Origin: an uncultured bacterium
GTDB lineage: Bacteria; Edwardsbacteria; AC1; EtOH8
Length of the DNA: 12,274 nucleotides
NCBI GenBank assembly: GCA_937958665.1
Contig: CALGNM010000140.1
Coordinates: 1-12,274 of the forward strand
Direction: 5' to 3'
In this document: positions 1 to 6,407 of the stretch, one piece after another
Layout: the number at the start of each line of letters is the position of its first letter
Numbering within the stretch: the stretch's first letter is position 1
Program-made: the position numbers and the translations under genes
The notes under the pieces: model-generated
Database searches by the model: none
The model's input: only the letters and a program-made list of their open reading frames with translations
What the model was told of the DNA's origin: nothing

Positions 1-45
1 GATCGTATTCGGTGACTGGAGTTCAGACGTGTGCTCTTCCGATCT
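1..45 (+). other. Illumina TruSeq index/read-2 adapter (not genomic)
   Basis: Positions 12-45 match the TruSeq read-2 adapter, beginning GTGACTGGAGTTC and ending in GCTCTTCCGATCT. The preceding bases, GAT then CGTATTCG, fit the end of the P7 side followed by an 8-nt index. Genomic sequence starts at about 46. Any reading frame through this stretch is artefactual. It adds the residues EIGRAHV to the partial minus-strand gene and creates a false MCSSDL start on the plus strand. Confidence 0.97.
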
Positions 46-643
46 CCCCGGCCACATTGGCCCGGTAGCGGGTCCCGGCGTAGATGATCCAGCTCTGGGT
101 GATGGCGCTGCCGGCCAGCGAGATCACCAGCGGGATGTCGGAGTAGTTCCGGACGTCGGCCATCATCGGCAGGTCGGAGATGGGTTTGTTGTAGTAGTCA
201 ACCGGGAAGGCCTGGCGGATGTTCTCCCCGATGGCCATCATCACCGCCGAGGACCCGGTCTTGAAGCCCAGGAAGGCGTAATCCTGGCCGTTGACCGCCC
301 CGTACTCCCCGGAGGCCACCCGCAGGGCCTCCTCGGCCAGGGCCGCCCCGTTGGGGTCCAGGGTCATCACCATCACCCTGACCTTCTTGGCGAAGCAGTG
401 CCTCAGGATGGCCATCAGCATGGGCTGCAGCTCCGGCATCATCGAGGGGCTGTAGCTGGCGTCGATCAGCACCGGCTGGCTGTTGGGGGGGATGGCATCC
501 ACGAAATCGTAGAGCTTCTGGGTGTACTTGCTGGGCTTGGACGGCAGCCCCATCGGGACTATCAGGGGGATGATCACCGCCAGGGTCACCAGCAGGAATA
601 TGATCCGGCGGTCGATCTTGGCCAGCTTCTCCAAAAACATCAT
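46..643 (-). CDS. Membrane-anchored Rossmann-like protein, cassette B gene c (3'-truncated by insert end)
   Basis: About 199 genuine residues are visible. The frame then runs into adapter, so the C-terminus is missing. It is a clear paralogue of the gene at 3204-4055. Both begin with a basic stretch containing DRRI, then one hydrophobic helix (residues about 13-30), then a soluble alpha/beta domain. Shared landmarks include RHCFA near residue 81, DYY near 150, LPMM near 158, SLAGS near 175 and SWII.AGT near 184. By comparison with the paralogue about 85 residues are lost, including the second transmembrane helix. The start at 643 is supported by AGGAGG six bases upstream, and the ATG overlaps the previous stop codon by four bases. 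No family function is recognised. The positive-inside pattern suggests the soluble domain lies outside the cytoplasm. Confidence 0.85.
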
Positions 644-1278
644 TTGCCACCTCCTCCCAGCCAGTTGCGTTCAATGCCCAAAATGATCTTCAGCGAGGTG
701 GCGGTCATCCCCAGGCCCACCCCGAACAGGATCCCCCGCTTGGCGGCCATGTTGGGCACCATCATGATCCACTCGGCAATGTCGGGGATCCGGCCCCACA
801 GGTAGGCTCCGAACGGGACCACCCCCAGCATGATGATAAACCCGGAGATCAGCAGCAGCATGGCCTCCTTGGAGCGGGCCCGGAAGGCCCGGTAGGCGGC
901 CGAGGCCATGTAGAAGGCCAGGATGGCGAACATGGCCGAGTCCATCGGGGCCTGGACGTAGAGGAACAGCTTGCGGAACCAGGCGGACATAAAGGACAGG
1001 CTCTCGATCCGCCCGAAGATGCCCAGAAAGGCCATGGCGAACAGGGCGAACAGGGTGACGTAGCTGTTCCAGAAATGCTCCTTGCGGCGCTTGATTTTCA
1101 GGGTATGATGGTTGACCAGGCTGCCGATGGCCAGCACGATGGCGAAGGCCCCGATGACGATGCTCCACTGCAGGGCCATCTGGTATATTTCCATCGACAG
1201 CTGGCTGGGCACGAAGAACTGGACGAAGAACAGTATCCCCAGCACCAGCACCAGCATCAAAGGTATCTGTCTTTTCAT
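640..1278 (-). CDS. Six-helix integral membrane protein, cassette B gene b
   Basis: 212 residues with about six hydrophobic segments (roughly 6-23, 38-54, 72-88, 112-128, 138-156 and 183-199). The C-terminal half is the most conserved part compared with its paralogue at 4057-4677, about 70% identical by eye over the last 96 residues. Conserved runs include MFAILAFYMASA, VPNMAAKRGI and ATSLKIILGIERNW. The start is clear: AAGGAG lies five bases before the ATG and overlaps the stop of the upstream gene. The Gly-rich C-terminal codons supply the ribosome-binding site of the next gene, so translation is probably coupled. No known transporter motif is visible and I do not recognise the function. 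Its fixed place between the FN3/DUF6754-like protein and the Rossmann-like protein suggests it is part of one membrane complex. Confidence 0.9.
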   Translation of the reverse strand: MKRQIPLMLVLVLGILFFVQFFVPSQLSMEIYQMALQWSIVIGAFAIVLAIGSLVNHHTLKIKRRKEHFWNSYVTLFALFAMAFLGIFGRIESLSFMSAWFRKLFLYVQAPMDSAMFAILAFYMASAAYRAFRARSKEAMLLLISGFIIMLGVVPFGAYLWGRIPDIAEWIMMVPNMAAKRGILFGVGLGMTATSLKIILGIERNWLGGGGK

Positions 1279-1287
1279 GGCGGCTCC

Positions 1288-2481
1288 TTATCCTACGGTC
1301 AGCAAGTTTAGGATGAACTCCCTGATCCCGGGGCTGAGGAATGACAGGCCCACCCCCAGCAGCAGCAGCAGGTAGATGACTGCCTTGCTCCAGTCCTGCC
1401 CCTTGAGGGTGCCCAACAGCATCGGCTCGCGGGACAGGTAGGCCGAGGCGGCGTAAAGCTCCTCGCCGATCAGGGTGTAGTCGCAGGCGGTGATGAAGAA
1501 CGGCAGCTGGTGGACCGCATCGGTCCCGGCGATCTGGATGGCCCCGGTGGCCGCCCCGGTCTCGGCCAGGATCAAACTCTCGGCCCAGAACATGCCCATG
1601 AAGAAGTTGGTGGCCGGCTTCTCCCGGCTCATGATGCCGTCCACCCCCGAAGCATAGCCCATCTGGCTGTCGGTCAGGTAGAACACCGAGTCGTGGTTGT
1701 AGGCGTCAGGCCGGCCGATTTCGCTGTAGGCCTCCTTGACTATCTCCTGGGCCACGGTGAACACCACCGGGTCCCGGTTGGGCACCAGCAGCGGGGTGTC
1801 GTACTCGGCGGTCTTCTTGGCCACCTGGCCCAGGATGTTAAGGGCGGCGATGGTGGCCACATCGGTGATGGAGGACAGCCCCGGAACGTACAGGATGGGA
1901 CGCCCCATCTCGGTGGCCCGGCCCACCGCCTCCTCCACCGCGGTCAGCCCGGCGATCCGACGCACGAACAGATGCTGGCCCCGCTTGGCCATGGAGATGA
2001 AGTAGACCACAATGATCACGAACAGGATCGAGCCCACCAGGGCGTTTATCCGCATGGTGTTGAACCACTGCTCCGAGGAGCGGGCCGGATTGGAGAAGCC
2101 GCTGGCGGCGCTCTGGGTCTGGTTCTTGGACCGGACCAGATAATAGTAGTCCACCCCGTTCCGGGGGACGTCCTGGTCCTCATAGCTGGTGAAGCCGTAG
2201 GGGACGTACCCCACCCTCACCCACAGGCTCTCGGGGGCCTCCGGTGATTCCGCCCGGAAGACCTCGTAGCCCTCCACCAGGCCGGAGGCCTCATCGGGGG
2301 AAGCCTGCCATTGGATGGTGATGGCCTGCCCGGCGTCGTTGGGCTTGTCAAAGGCCTGGACCCCGCAAGGCGGGTTGAGGGGCACCGGCTCCGGCCCGGC
2401 AGCCCGGTCCGTCCCGGGAGGGGCCGATAGCAGGACGGTGGCCGTCCCCAGCAGGATCAGCCCGGTCAGCATTCTTCTCAT
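1288..2481 (-). CDS. FN3 plus DUF6754-like membrane protein, cassette B gene a
   Basis: 397 residues from the chosen start. In order: a signal sequence (about 1-20), a short Pro-rich linker, a fibronectin type III-like domain (about 37-133, with W58 and a DYYYLV strand near 111), a transmembrane helix (about 147-163) followed by basic residues, a highly conserved cytoplasmic domain (about 172-363) and a C-terminal hydrophobic helix (about 366-382). The conserved domain carries EEAVGRATEMGRPILY, GQVAKKTAEYDTPL, IMSREKPATNFFMG and ACDYTLIGEELYAASAYL. I associate this pattern with DUF6754, from memory. It matches 4685-5821 at about 138 of 183 positions without gaps. An upstream in-frame ATG at 2535 is less likely, because GGAG seven bases before 2481 and the signal peptide both favour the shorter form. 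Topology: FN3 outside, conserved domain inside. The activity is unknown. Confidence 0.92.
   Translation of the reverse strand: MRRMLTGLILLGTATVLLSAPPGTDRAAGPEPVPLNPPCGVQAFDKPNDAGQAITIQWQASPDEASGLVEGYEVFRAESPEAPESLWVRVGYVPYGFTSYEDQDVPRNGVDYYYLVRSKNQTQSAASGFSNPARSSEQWFNTMRINALVGSILFVIIVVYFISMAKRGQHLFVRRIAGLTAVEEAVGRATEMGRPILYVPGLSSITDVATIAALNILGQVAKKTAEYDTPLLVPNRDPVVFTVAQEIVKEAYSEIGRPDAYNHDSVFYLTDSQMGYASGVDGIMSREKPATNFFMGMFWAESLILAETGAATGAIQIAGTDAVHQLPFFITACDYTLIGEELYAASAYLSREPMLLGTLKGQDWSKAVIYLLLLLGVGLSFLSPGIREFILNLLTVG
1432..1510. repeat. Near-identical direct DNA repeat, copy in cassette B gene a
   Basis: 79 bases match 4823-4901 with a single difference (A against G at the third base of an Ala/Leu-region codon). 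The block encodes the CDYTLIGEELYAASAYLS region. Identity at silent positions is much higher than in the flanks. Confidence 0.85.
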
Positions 2482-2488
2482 CGATCTG

Positions 2489-2492
2489 CTCC
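2489..2492 (-). promoter_or_regulatory. Ribosome-binding site deciding the start at 2481
   Basis: GGAG (minus strand) lies seven bases before the ATG at 2481. It supports that start over the in-frame ATG 54 bases upstream, which would place a hydrophilic, basic extension ahead of the signal peptide. Confidence 0.7.
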
Positions 2493-2541
2493 GTTTTGGT
2501 TGGCGTTTATCGCTAACATGTTTCCGGCATCTCAATGGCGG

Positions 2542-3174
2542 TCACTTGATCAGGTGGATCCAGTCGGTGAACAGGAACTGCATCCGGGCGATCAGCAGGG
2601 ACACCCGGGCCATCACCGTATACCCGAAGGTGGCCCCGAACCCGATCATCACGAACCAGATCCCGATGTTGGAACTGAAGCGGAGCACCCCCTTGTGCTC
2701 CCGGGAGAAATAGAAGTAGCTGATGGTGCTGATCACCCCCACCAGCACCATCAGGCCCACCGCCAGCCCGTTCTGGGGATGCCAGATATTGGACAGCATG
2801 GAGGTGTTGATCATGGTGCCTTGGACCTGCTTGAGCACGTCGGCCTCGATGGTCAGGGGGATGGACATCCCGTTCCAGAACCCCAGGCTGATGGCGATGG
2901 GGATCAGAATCAGATGGTTGAGCTTGGGGACGAAGCGAAACAAGTACATCATGCCGATCAGCATCGGGATCAAGGTGATCCAGCGCTTGTCGGCCAGGGG
3001 GGTGATGATATAGGGCAGGGCGTAGTTGTTCCAGTACAGCACGATCAGGTAGCCCACCGACAGGCCGGTGAACAGGTGCTCGGCGAAACGGAAGGCCGGG
3101 TTGTCCTTGTACAGGTAGGAGAATATGCACAGGCTCAGCAGGGCCGCGATCCATACCCAGATGTTGGTGCTCAT
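2542..3174 (-). CDS. Six-helix membrane protein, cassette A gene d
   Basis: 210 residues with about six hydrophobic helices (roughly 5-22, 33-48, 65-80, 86-103, 136-155 and 169-187). It ends with a near-membrane segment containing MARVSLLIARMQFL. It starts at 3174, with GAGGG nine bases upstream, and lies 29 bases after the Rossmann-like gene of cassette A. No second copy is present in the window. If cassette B has the same order, its partner would lie just beyond the left insert end. No transporter signature or catalytic motif is evident and I do not recognise a function. A structural or channel-like subunit of the same membrane assembly is an inference from gene order only. Confidence 0.9.
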   Translation of the reverse strand: MSTNIWVWIAALLSLCIFSYLYKDNPAFRFAEHLFTGLSVGYLIVLYWNNYALPYIITPLADKRWITLIPMLIGMMYLFRFVPKLNHLILIPIAISLGFWNGMSIPLTIEADVLKQVQGTMINTSMLSNIWHPQNGLAVGLMVLVGVISTISYFYFSREHKGVLRFSSNIGIWFVMIGFGATFGYTVMARVSLLIARMQFLFTDWIHLIK

Positions 3175-3203
3175 TTTATCTATCCCTCAATTGATGGACG
3201 TTT

Positions 3204-4055
3204 CTATTTTCGGCCTTCCAGGCGGCGGGATACGAAATAGCCGACATTGCCCAGCACGATCAGCAGGATGATCAGCAGGTGGGAATAGGCGATGGCGCTC
3301 ATGGCCTTGCTGGCCACATCGGGCTTGTGGTAGTAGCCGGCGTCGCAGATCAGCTGCTCGTACTCGGCCCCGCCCTTCATGCCGCCCATCTGCCCCACCA
3401 GCTGCCCGGTCTGCAGGAATGGGTAGTTATCCGGAGCCATCACCGCGGTCTGGCCGGCCCCCACCTTGACCCGGAACTTGGTCCCGGCGAAGATTATCCA
3501 GCTGTAGGGGTAGGTGGATCCGGCCAGGGACAGCACCATGGCGATGTCGTCGTAGTTGTGGACATTCTGCATCATCGGCAGGCTGTCGTAGGGCACCTGA
3601 TAGTAGTCCAGGGGCAGGGCCCGCTTGGCGTTGACCCCCATCTGCAGCATGATGATGGTGCCGCCGGGCCGGAAGCCGAAATAGCTGTAATCAACCCCCG
3701 ACTTCTTGCCGAACTCCCGGGCCACCTGGGTGACGATGGCCTCGCCGATGGCGTCCCCCTGGGGGGCCAGGGACATCCCGATCACCCTCACCCCCCTGGC
3801 GAAACAGTGCCGGAGCACCGCCCGGGCCATGGGGTCCAGCTCGGCCGCCACCTGGGGGTCGTAGTCAAAGGAGATCAGCAACGGCCGGCCGTTGGGCTCT
3901 ATCCGGTCGACGTAGTCGTAGAGCCTCCGGGTGGCCTCGTCCACATAGAAGCGCTGCCGGATGCTGAACAGCAGGGGTATCAGGATGGCCGCCAGCAACA
4001 GGATGAAGACTATCCGGCGGTCCATCTTGCCCAGCCGGGAAAGGAACTTGATCAT
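3204..4055 (-). CDS. Membrane-anchored Rossmann-like protein, cassette A gene c (full length)
   Basis: 283 residues. A short basic N-terminus (KMDRRI, 10-15) leads into helix 1 (about 15-31). An alpha/beta soluble domain (about 40-250) follows, then helix 2 (about 259-275) and a basic tail ending RRLEGRK. Both ends are flanked by basic residues, which predicts N-in/C-in with the soluble domain outside. The GRPLLI strand near 56, the RHCFARGVRVIG segment near 82 and the SLAGS/FAGT strands near 176-191 look like a Rossmann-type sheet. No catalytic motif is recognised. A longer frame starts at 4085, but GGAGGG seven bases before 4055 and the alignment to the paralogue at 46-643 fix the shorter start. 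It begins one base after the stop of the upstream gene. Confidence 0.9.
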   Translation of the reverse strand: MIKFLSRLGKMDRRIVFILLLAAILIPLLFSIRQRFYVDEATRRLYDYVDRIEPNGRPLLISFDYDPQVAAELDPMARAVLRHCFARGVRVIGMSLAPQGDAIGEAIVTQVAREFGKKSGVDYSYFGFRPGGTIIMLQMGVNAKRALPLDYYQVPYDSLPMMQNVHNYDDIAMVLSLAGSTYPYSWIIFAGTKFRVKVGAGQTAVMAPDNYPFLQTGQLVGQMGGMKGGAEYEQLICDAGYYHKPDVASKAMSAIAYSHLLIILLIVLGNVGYFVSRRLEGRK

Positions 4056-4056
4056 C

Positions 4057-4677
4057 TTAGTGCCCTCCCATCCAGTTGCGCTCAATGCCCAAAATGATCT
4101 TCAGCGAGGTGGCGGTGATCCCCAGCCCGATGCCGAAGGTAATCCCCCGCTTGGCCGCCATGTTGGGCACCACCAGCAGCCACTCGGAAACCTTGGGCAG
4201 CCCGCTCCAGATGGCCGCCCCCTGGGGGATCAGCCCCAGCATCACGATGAAGGCCGAGATCAGGAGCATGGTGGCCTCGGTGGACTTGGCCCGGAAGGCC
4301 CGATAGCTGGCCGAGGCCATGTAGAAGGCCAGGATGGCGAACATGGTGGCCTGCATGGGGGCTAAAGCGAATTTGAACACCTGCATGTAGAAGCTGTCCT
4401 CCCGGGTGCCGCTGAAGGCGGCGGCCAGTATCATGAAAAGGGCCGCCCCCAGGTAGACCAGGCTGTAGCCCCAGCCCTTGCTCTTTCGGTTTATCTTGAG
4501 GACGTGGTGCCGCACCAGGCTGTCGATGGCAATCACCGATGCGAAGACGTAGATGATCAGGTCCCATTCGATCATGGTGTTGAAGGCCACTTGGGAAAGC
4601 CGGCTGGGAATGAAGAACTGGATGATGAAGGCCACCCCCAGCACGAAGACTATGGACATCGGCAGGTTCTTTTTCAT
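4057..4677 (-). CDS. Six-helix integral membrane protein, cassette A gene b
   Basis: 206 residues, six hydrophobic segments (about 7-24, 38-54, 71-88, 106-123, 134-150 and 180-196). It is the paralogue of 640-1278: the N-terminus (MKKNLP against MKRQIP) and the C-terminus (ATSLKIILGIERNW) align, while the first two loops diverge. A GTG at 4683 could add two residues. GAGG five bases before the ATG at 4677 and the match to the paralogue's N-terminus make 4677 the better start. It lies seven bases after the stop of the FN3/DUF6754-like gene. No family function is recognised. The conserved basic loop after helix 4 (YRAFRAKS) and the VPNMAAKRG segment before the last helix are the likeliest contact sites with the partner proteins, by inference. 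Confidence 0.9.
   Translation of the reverse strand: MKKNLPMSIVFVLGVAFIIQFFIPSRLSQVAFNTMIEWDLIIYVFASVIAIDSLVRHHVLKINRKSKGWGYSLVYLGAALFMILAAAFSGTREDSFYMQVFKFALAPMQATMFAILAFYMASASYRAFRAKSTEATMLLISAFIVMLGLIPQGAAIWSGLPKVSEWLLVVPNMAAKRGITFGIGLGITATSLKIILGIERNWMGGH
4063..4068 (-). promoter_or_regulatory. Ribosome-binding site deciding the start at 4055
   Basis: GGAGGG lies seven bases before the ATG at 4055, inside the last codons of the preceding gene. It supports 4055 over the longer in-frame start at 4085 and implies coupled translation. Confidence 0.8.
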
Positions 4678-4682
4678 ATTCA

Positions 4683-4686
4683 CCTC
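4683..4686 (-). promoter_or_regulatory. Ribosome-binding site overlapping the stop of the upstream gene
   Basis: GAGG overlaps the TGA stop of the FN3/DUF6754-like gene and lies five bases before the ATG at 4677. This favours that ATG over the GTG at 4683. Confidence 0.65.
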
Positions 4687-5821
4687 AATGGATGCTGAAC
4701 AGGTTGTAGATGAAGTCGCTGCGCAGCAGCAGGGCGGCCAGGCTGCCCAGCAGCACCAAGGCGATGATCACCAGCTTGCAGGAGTCCTGCCCCTTGAGGC
4801 TGCCCACCAGCAGGGGTTCCTTGGACAGGTAGGCCGAGGCGGCGTAGAGCTCCTCGCCGATCAGGGTGTAGTCGCAGGCGGTGATGAAGAACGGCAGCTG
4901 GGAGATCTGGTCGGTGCCGGCGATCTGGATGGCCCCGGTGGCCGCCCCGGACTCGGCCAGCACCAGCGACTCGGCGGCGTAGTAGCCCATGAAAAAGTTG
5001 GTGGCCGGTTTCTCGCGGGACATGATCCCGGCCAGGGCCGCGGCGTATCCCATCTGGTCGCTGGTGATGAAGAACACCGAATCCTCGTTGAACAGGTCCG
5101 GGCGGCCCATGCTCTTGTAGCCCTCCTTGACCATCTCCCGGGCCACCGCATGCACCACCGGGTCGGCGGTGGGCACCGTCAGCGGGGTGTCGTATTCGGC
5201 GGTCTTCTTGGCCACCTGGCCCAGGATGTTGAGGCTGGCCACGGTGGAGATGGAGTCTATCAGTCCGATGCCATTGCAGTACAGGATGGGACGACCCATC
5301 TCGGTGGCCCGGCCCACCGCCTCCTCCACCGCGTCCAGCCCGGAAATGCGCCGGATGAACAGCTTCCCCTGGCGGGCCCAGTGGATGTAGAGCAGGGTGA
5401 TGGCTATGAACAGGAAGGTGCCGAACAGGGTGTTCAGCTTGCCGGTGTTGAACCAGTTCTGGGTGGTCCGGATGGGGCCGGCCACCGGGCCGTAGGCCGT
5501 CTCCCCGTTTTGGTTGATGGCGGCCACCCGGTAGTAATAGTCCTTGCCCATCTGCTCGATGGAGTTGTCCTGGTGCTCGGTGGTCCCCTTGGGCACCCAG
5601 GCGATCATTTGGAAGGAATCGCCGGGCAGCTCGGAACGCTCGATGTTGTAGCCGGCAAAGCCGGACTCGGACTCCGAGAGCGAGGCCTGCCACTCCATCA
5701 GCACTATGGAGCCGTCGTCGTTGGGGCCGTCCTCCAGCTTCAGCTCGCCGGGCGGCTCCAGGGCCAGCCCCAGCCCCGGCAGCAGCAACATCAGCAATGA
5801 GAAATGGCGCAATTTGGACAT
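4685..5821 (-). CDS. FN3 plus DUF6754-like membrane protein, cassette A gene a
   Basis: 378 residues. A signal peptide (about 1-20), an FN3-like domain (about 24-118, with W44 and a DYYYRVA strand near 94), a transmembrane helix (about 131-147) followed by ARQGK, the conserved domain (about 155-346) and a C-terminal helix (about 349-366). The conserved domain is about 75% identical by eye to its paralogue at 1288-2481, whereas the FN3 regions are much more divergent. That contrast suggests the cytoplasmic domain does the shared job while the outer FN3 part is tuned to different partners. Its start lies 49 bases after the 4Fe-4S gene with no clear terminator between, so it may be co-transcribed with the redox genes. 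The ribosome-binding site is weak. I associate the domain with DUF6754 from memory. No catalytic activity is known to me. Confidence 0.92.
   Translation of the reverse strand: MSKLRHFSLLMLLLPGLGLALEPPGELKLEDGPNDDGSIVLMEWQASLSESESGFAGYNIERSELPGDSFQMIAWVPKGTTEHQDNSIEQMGKDYYYRVAAINQNGETAYGPVAGPIRTTQNWFNTGKLNTLFGTFLFIAITLLYIHWARQGKLFIRRISGLDAVEEAVGRATEMGRPILYCNGIGLIDSISTVASLNILGQVAKKTAEYDTPLTVPTADPVVHAVAREMVKEGYKSMGRPDLFNEDSVFFITSDQMGYAAALAGIMSREKPATNFFMGYYAAESLVLAESGAATGAIQIAGTDQISQLPFFITACDYTLIGEELYAASAYLSKEPLLVGSLKGQDSCKLVIIALVLLGSLAALLLRSDFIYNLFSIH
4823..4901. repeat. Near-identical direct DNA repeat, copy in cassette A gene a
   Basis: Partner of 1432-1510, one mismatch in 79 bases. Similar blocks occur elsewhere in the duplicated genes, for example 661-705 against 4072-4116, one mismatch in 45 bases at the end of gene b. 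Confidence 0.85.
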
Positions 5822-5870
5822 ATAGTTTCCCGTCTTTAAGATGTTGATATGCGGATTGCTCGTGGCGTGG

Positions 5871-6371
5871 TCAACCAGCCGTCCGGAGGAAGCGGACCTC
5901 CCTTTCCTTGCCCTTGGGAACCGCCAGGGTCACCAGCGGGGTCTTGCCCTGGGCCTTGGTGTTCAGCACCCTGACCACCCTGGCCTGGCAGCATACCCGT
6001 CCCTGGCGATCGATCCCCTCCACGGCAGAGCCCTGTTCCGGAAGAGGGAGAAACTCGTAGGGGATGGTGACGGTGGACTCGGTCTGGGAGTAGGCGGCGT
6101 TGACCACCACGATGGCCAGACCCGGACAGCGGGCCACGCATAAGGTGCACCCGTTGCACTTGGCGTGGTCCACCTTGGGCAGGTCGTTGATGTTCTCCCC
6201 CACCACGATGGCCTGGCGGGGGCAGCTGGTCTCGCAGGGGTTGCAGGGTATCTCCTGATAGCACTCCACCACCACCACCGGGCCCTGCTTCAGGCGATCC
6301 TCCGAGGGCCAGGCTTGGCCGAGATCCGACTGGTCGGCGACTCCGGTGGATGTAAGTTTATCGCTGAGCAT
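5871..6371 (-). CDS. 4Fe-4S ferredoxin-like subunit of an oxidoreductase
   Basis: 166 residues. Two cysteine motifs are visible. The first is C37-x5-C43-x2-C46-x3-C50-Pro. The second is the classic C72-x2-C75-x2-C78-x3-C82-Pro. Together they predict one or two 4Fe-4S clusters. A further Cys pair (C127-C128) lies in the C-terminal domain (about 95-166). The VVVVECYQEIPCNPCETSCP pattern is what I know from electron-transfer subunits beside HcnA/HcnB-like or sarcosine/proline dehydrogenase-type genes. It presumably moves electrons between the FAD protein and a partner in the cytoplasm. It follows the FAD gene after a 36-base AT-rich gap. No Shine-Dalgarno sequence precedes the ATG, so the exact start is uncertain. 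Confidence 0.88.
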   Translation of the reverse strand: MLSDKLTSTGVADQSDLGQAWPSEDRLKQGPVVVVECYQEIPCNPCETSCPRQAIVVGENINDLPKVDHAKCNGCTLCVARCPGLAIVVVNAAYSQTESTVTIPYEFLPLPEQGSAVEGIDRQGRVCCQARVVRVLNTKAQGKTPLVTLAVPKGKEREVRFLRTAG

Positions 6372-6407
6372 TTATTTTATCAAGGCAATTTATCCCGATA
6401 ATTGTCC

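Noticed and set aside
29-805. Long plus-strand frame beginning MCSSDL
   Set aside because: Its start lies in adapter and the rest is antisense to well-supported membrane protein genes. The composition is typical of a G+C-rich shadow frame.
4553-5800. Long plus-strand open frame of 415 codons
   Set aside because: Antisense to the FN3/DUF6754-like gene, whose paralogue and domain order are clear. The plus-strand product is rich in Gly, His and Gln with no recognisable fold.
5846-5874. Possible promoter before cassette A (TTGACC, 17 bases, CATATC on the minus strand)
   Set aside because: The -35 is good but the -10 matches only three of six and overlaps no AT-rich region. Kept as a weak possibility only.
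6372-6407. AT-rich 36-base gap before the 4Fe-4S gene as a promoter
   Set aside because: A TAAAAT-like -10 exists but no acceptable -35 lies 16-18 bases upstream. The small TTATC/GATAA dyad is too short to call.
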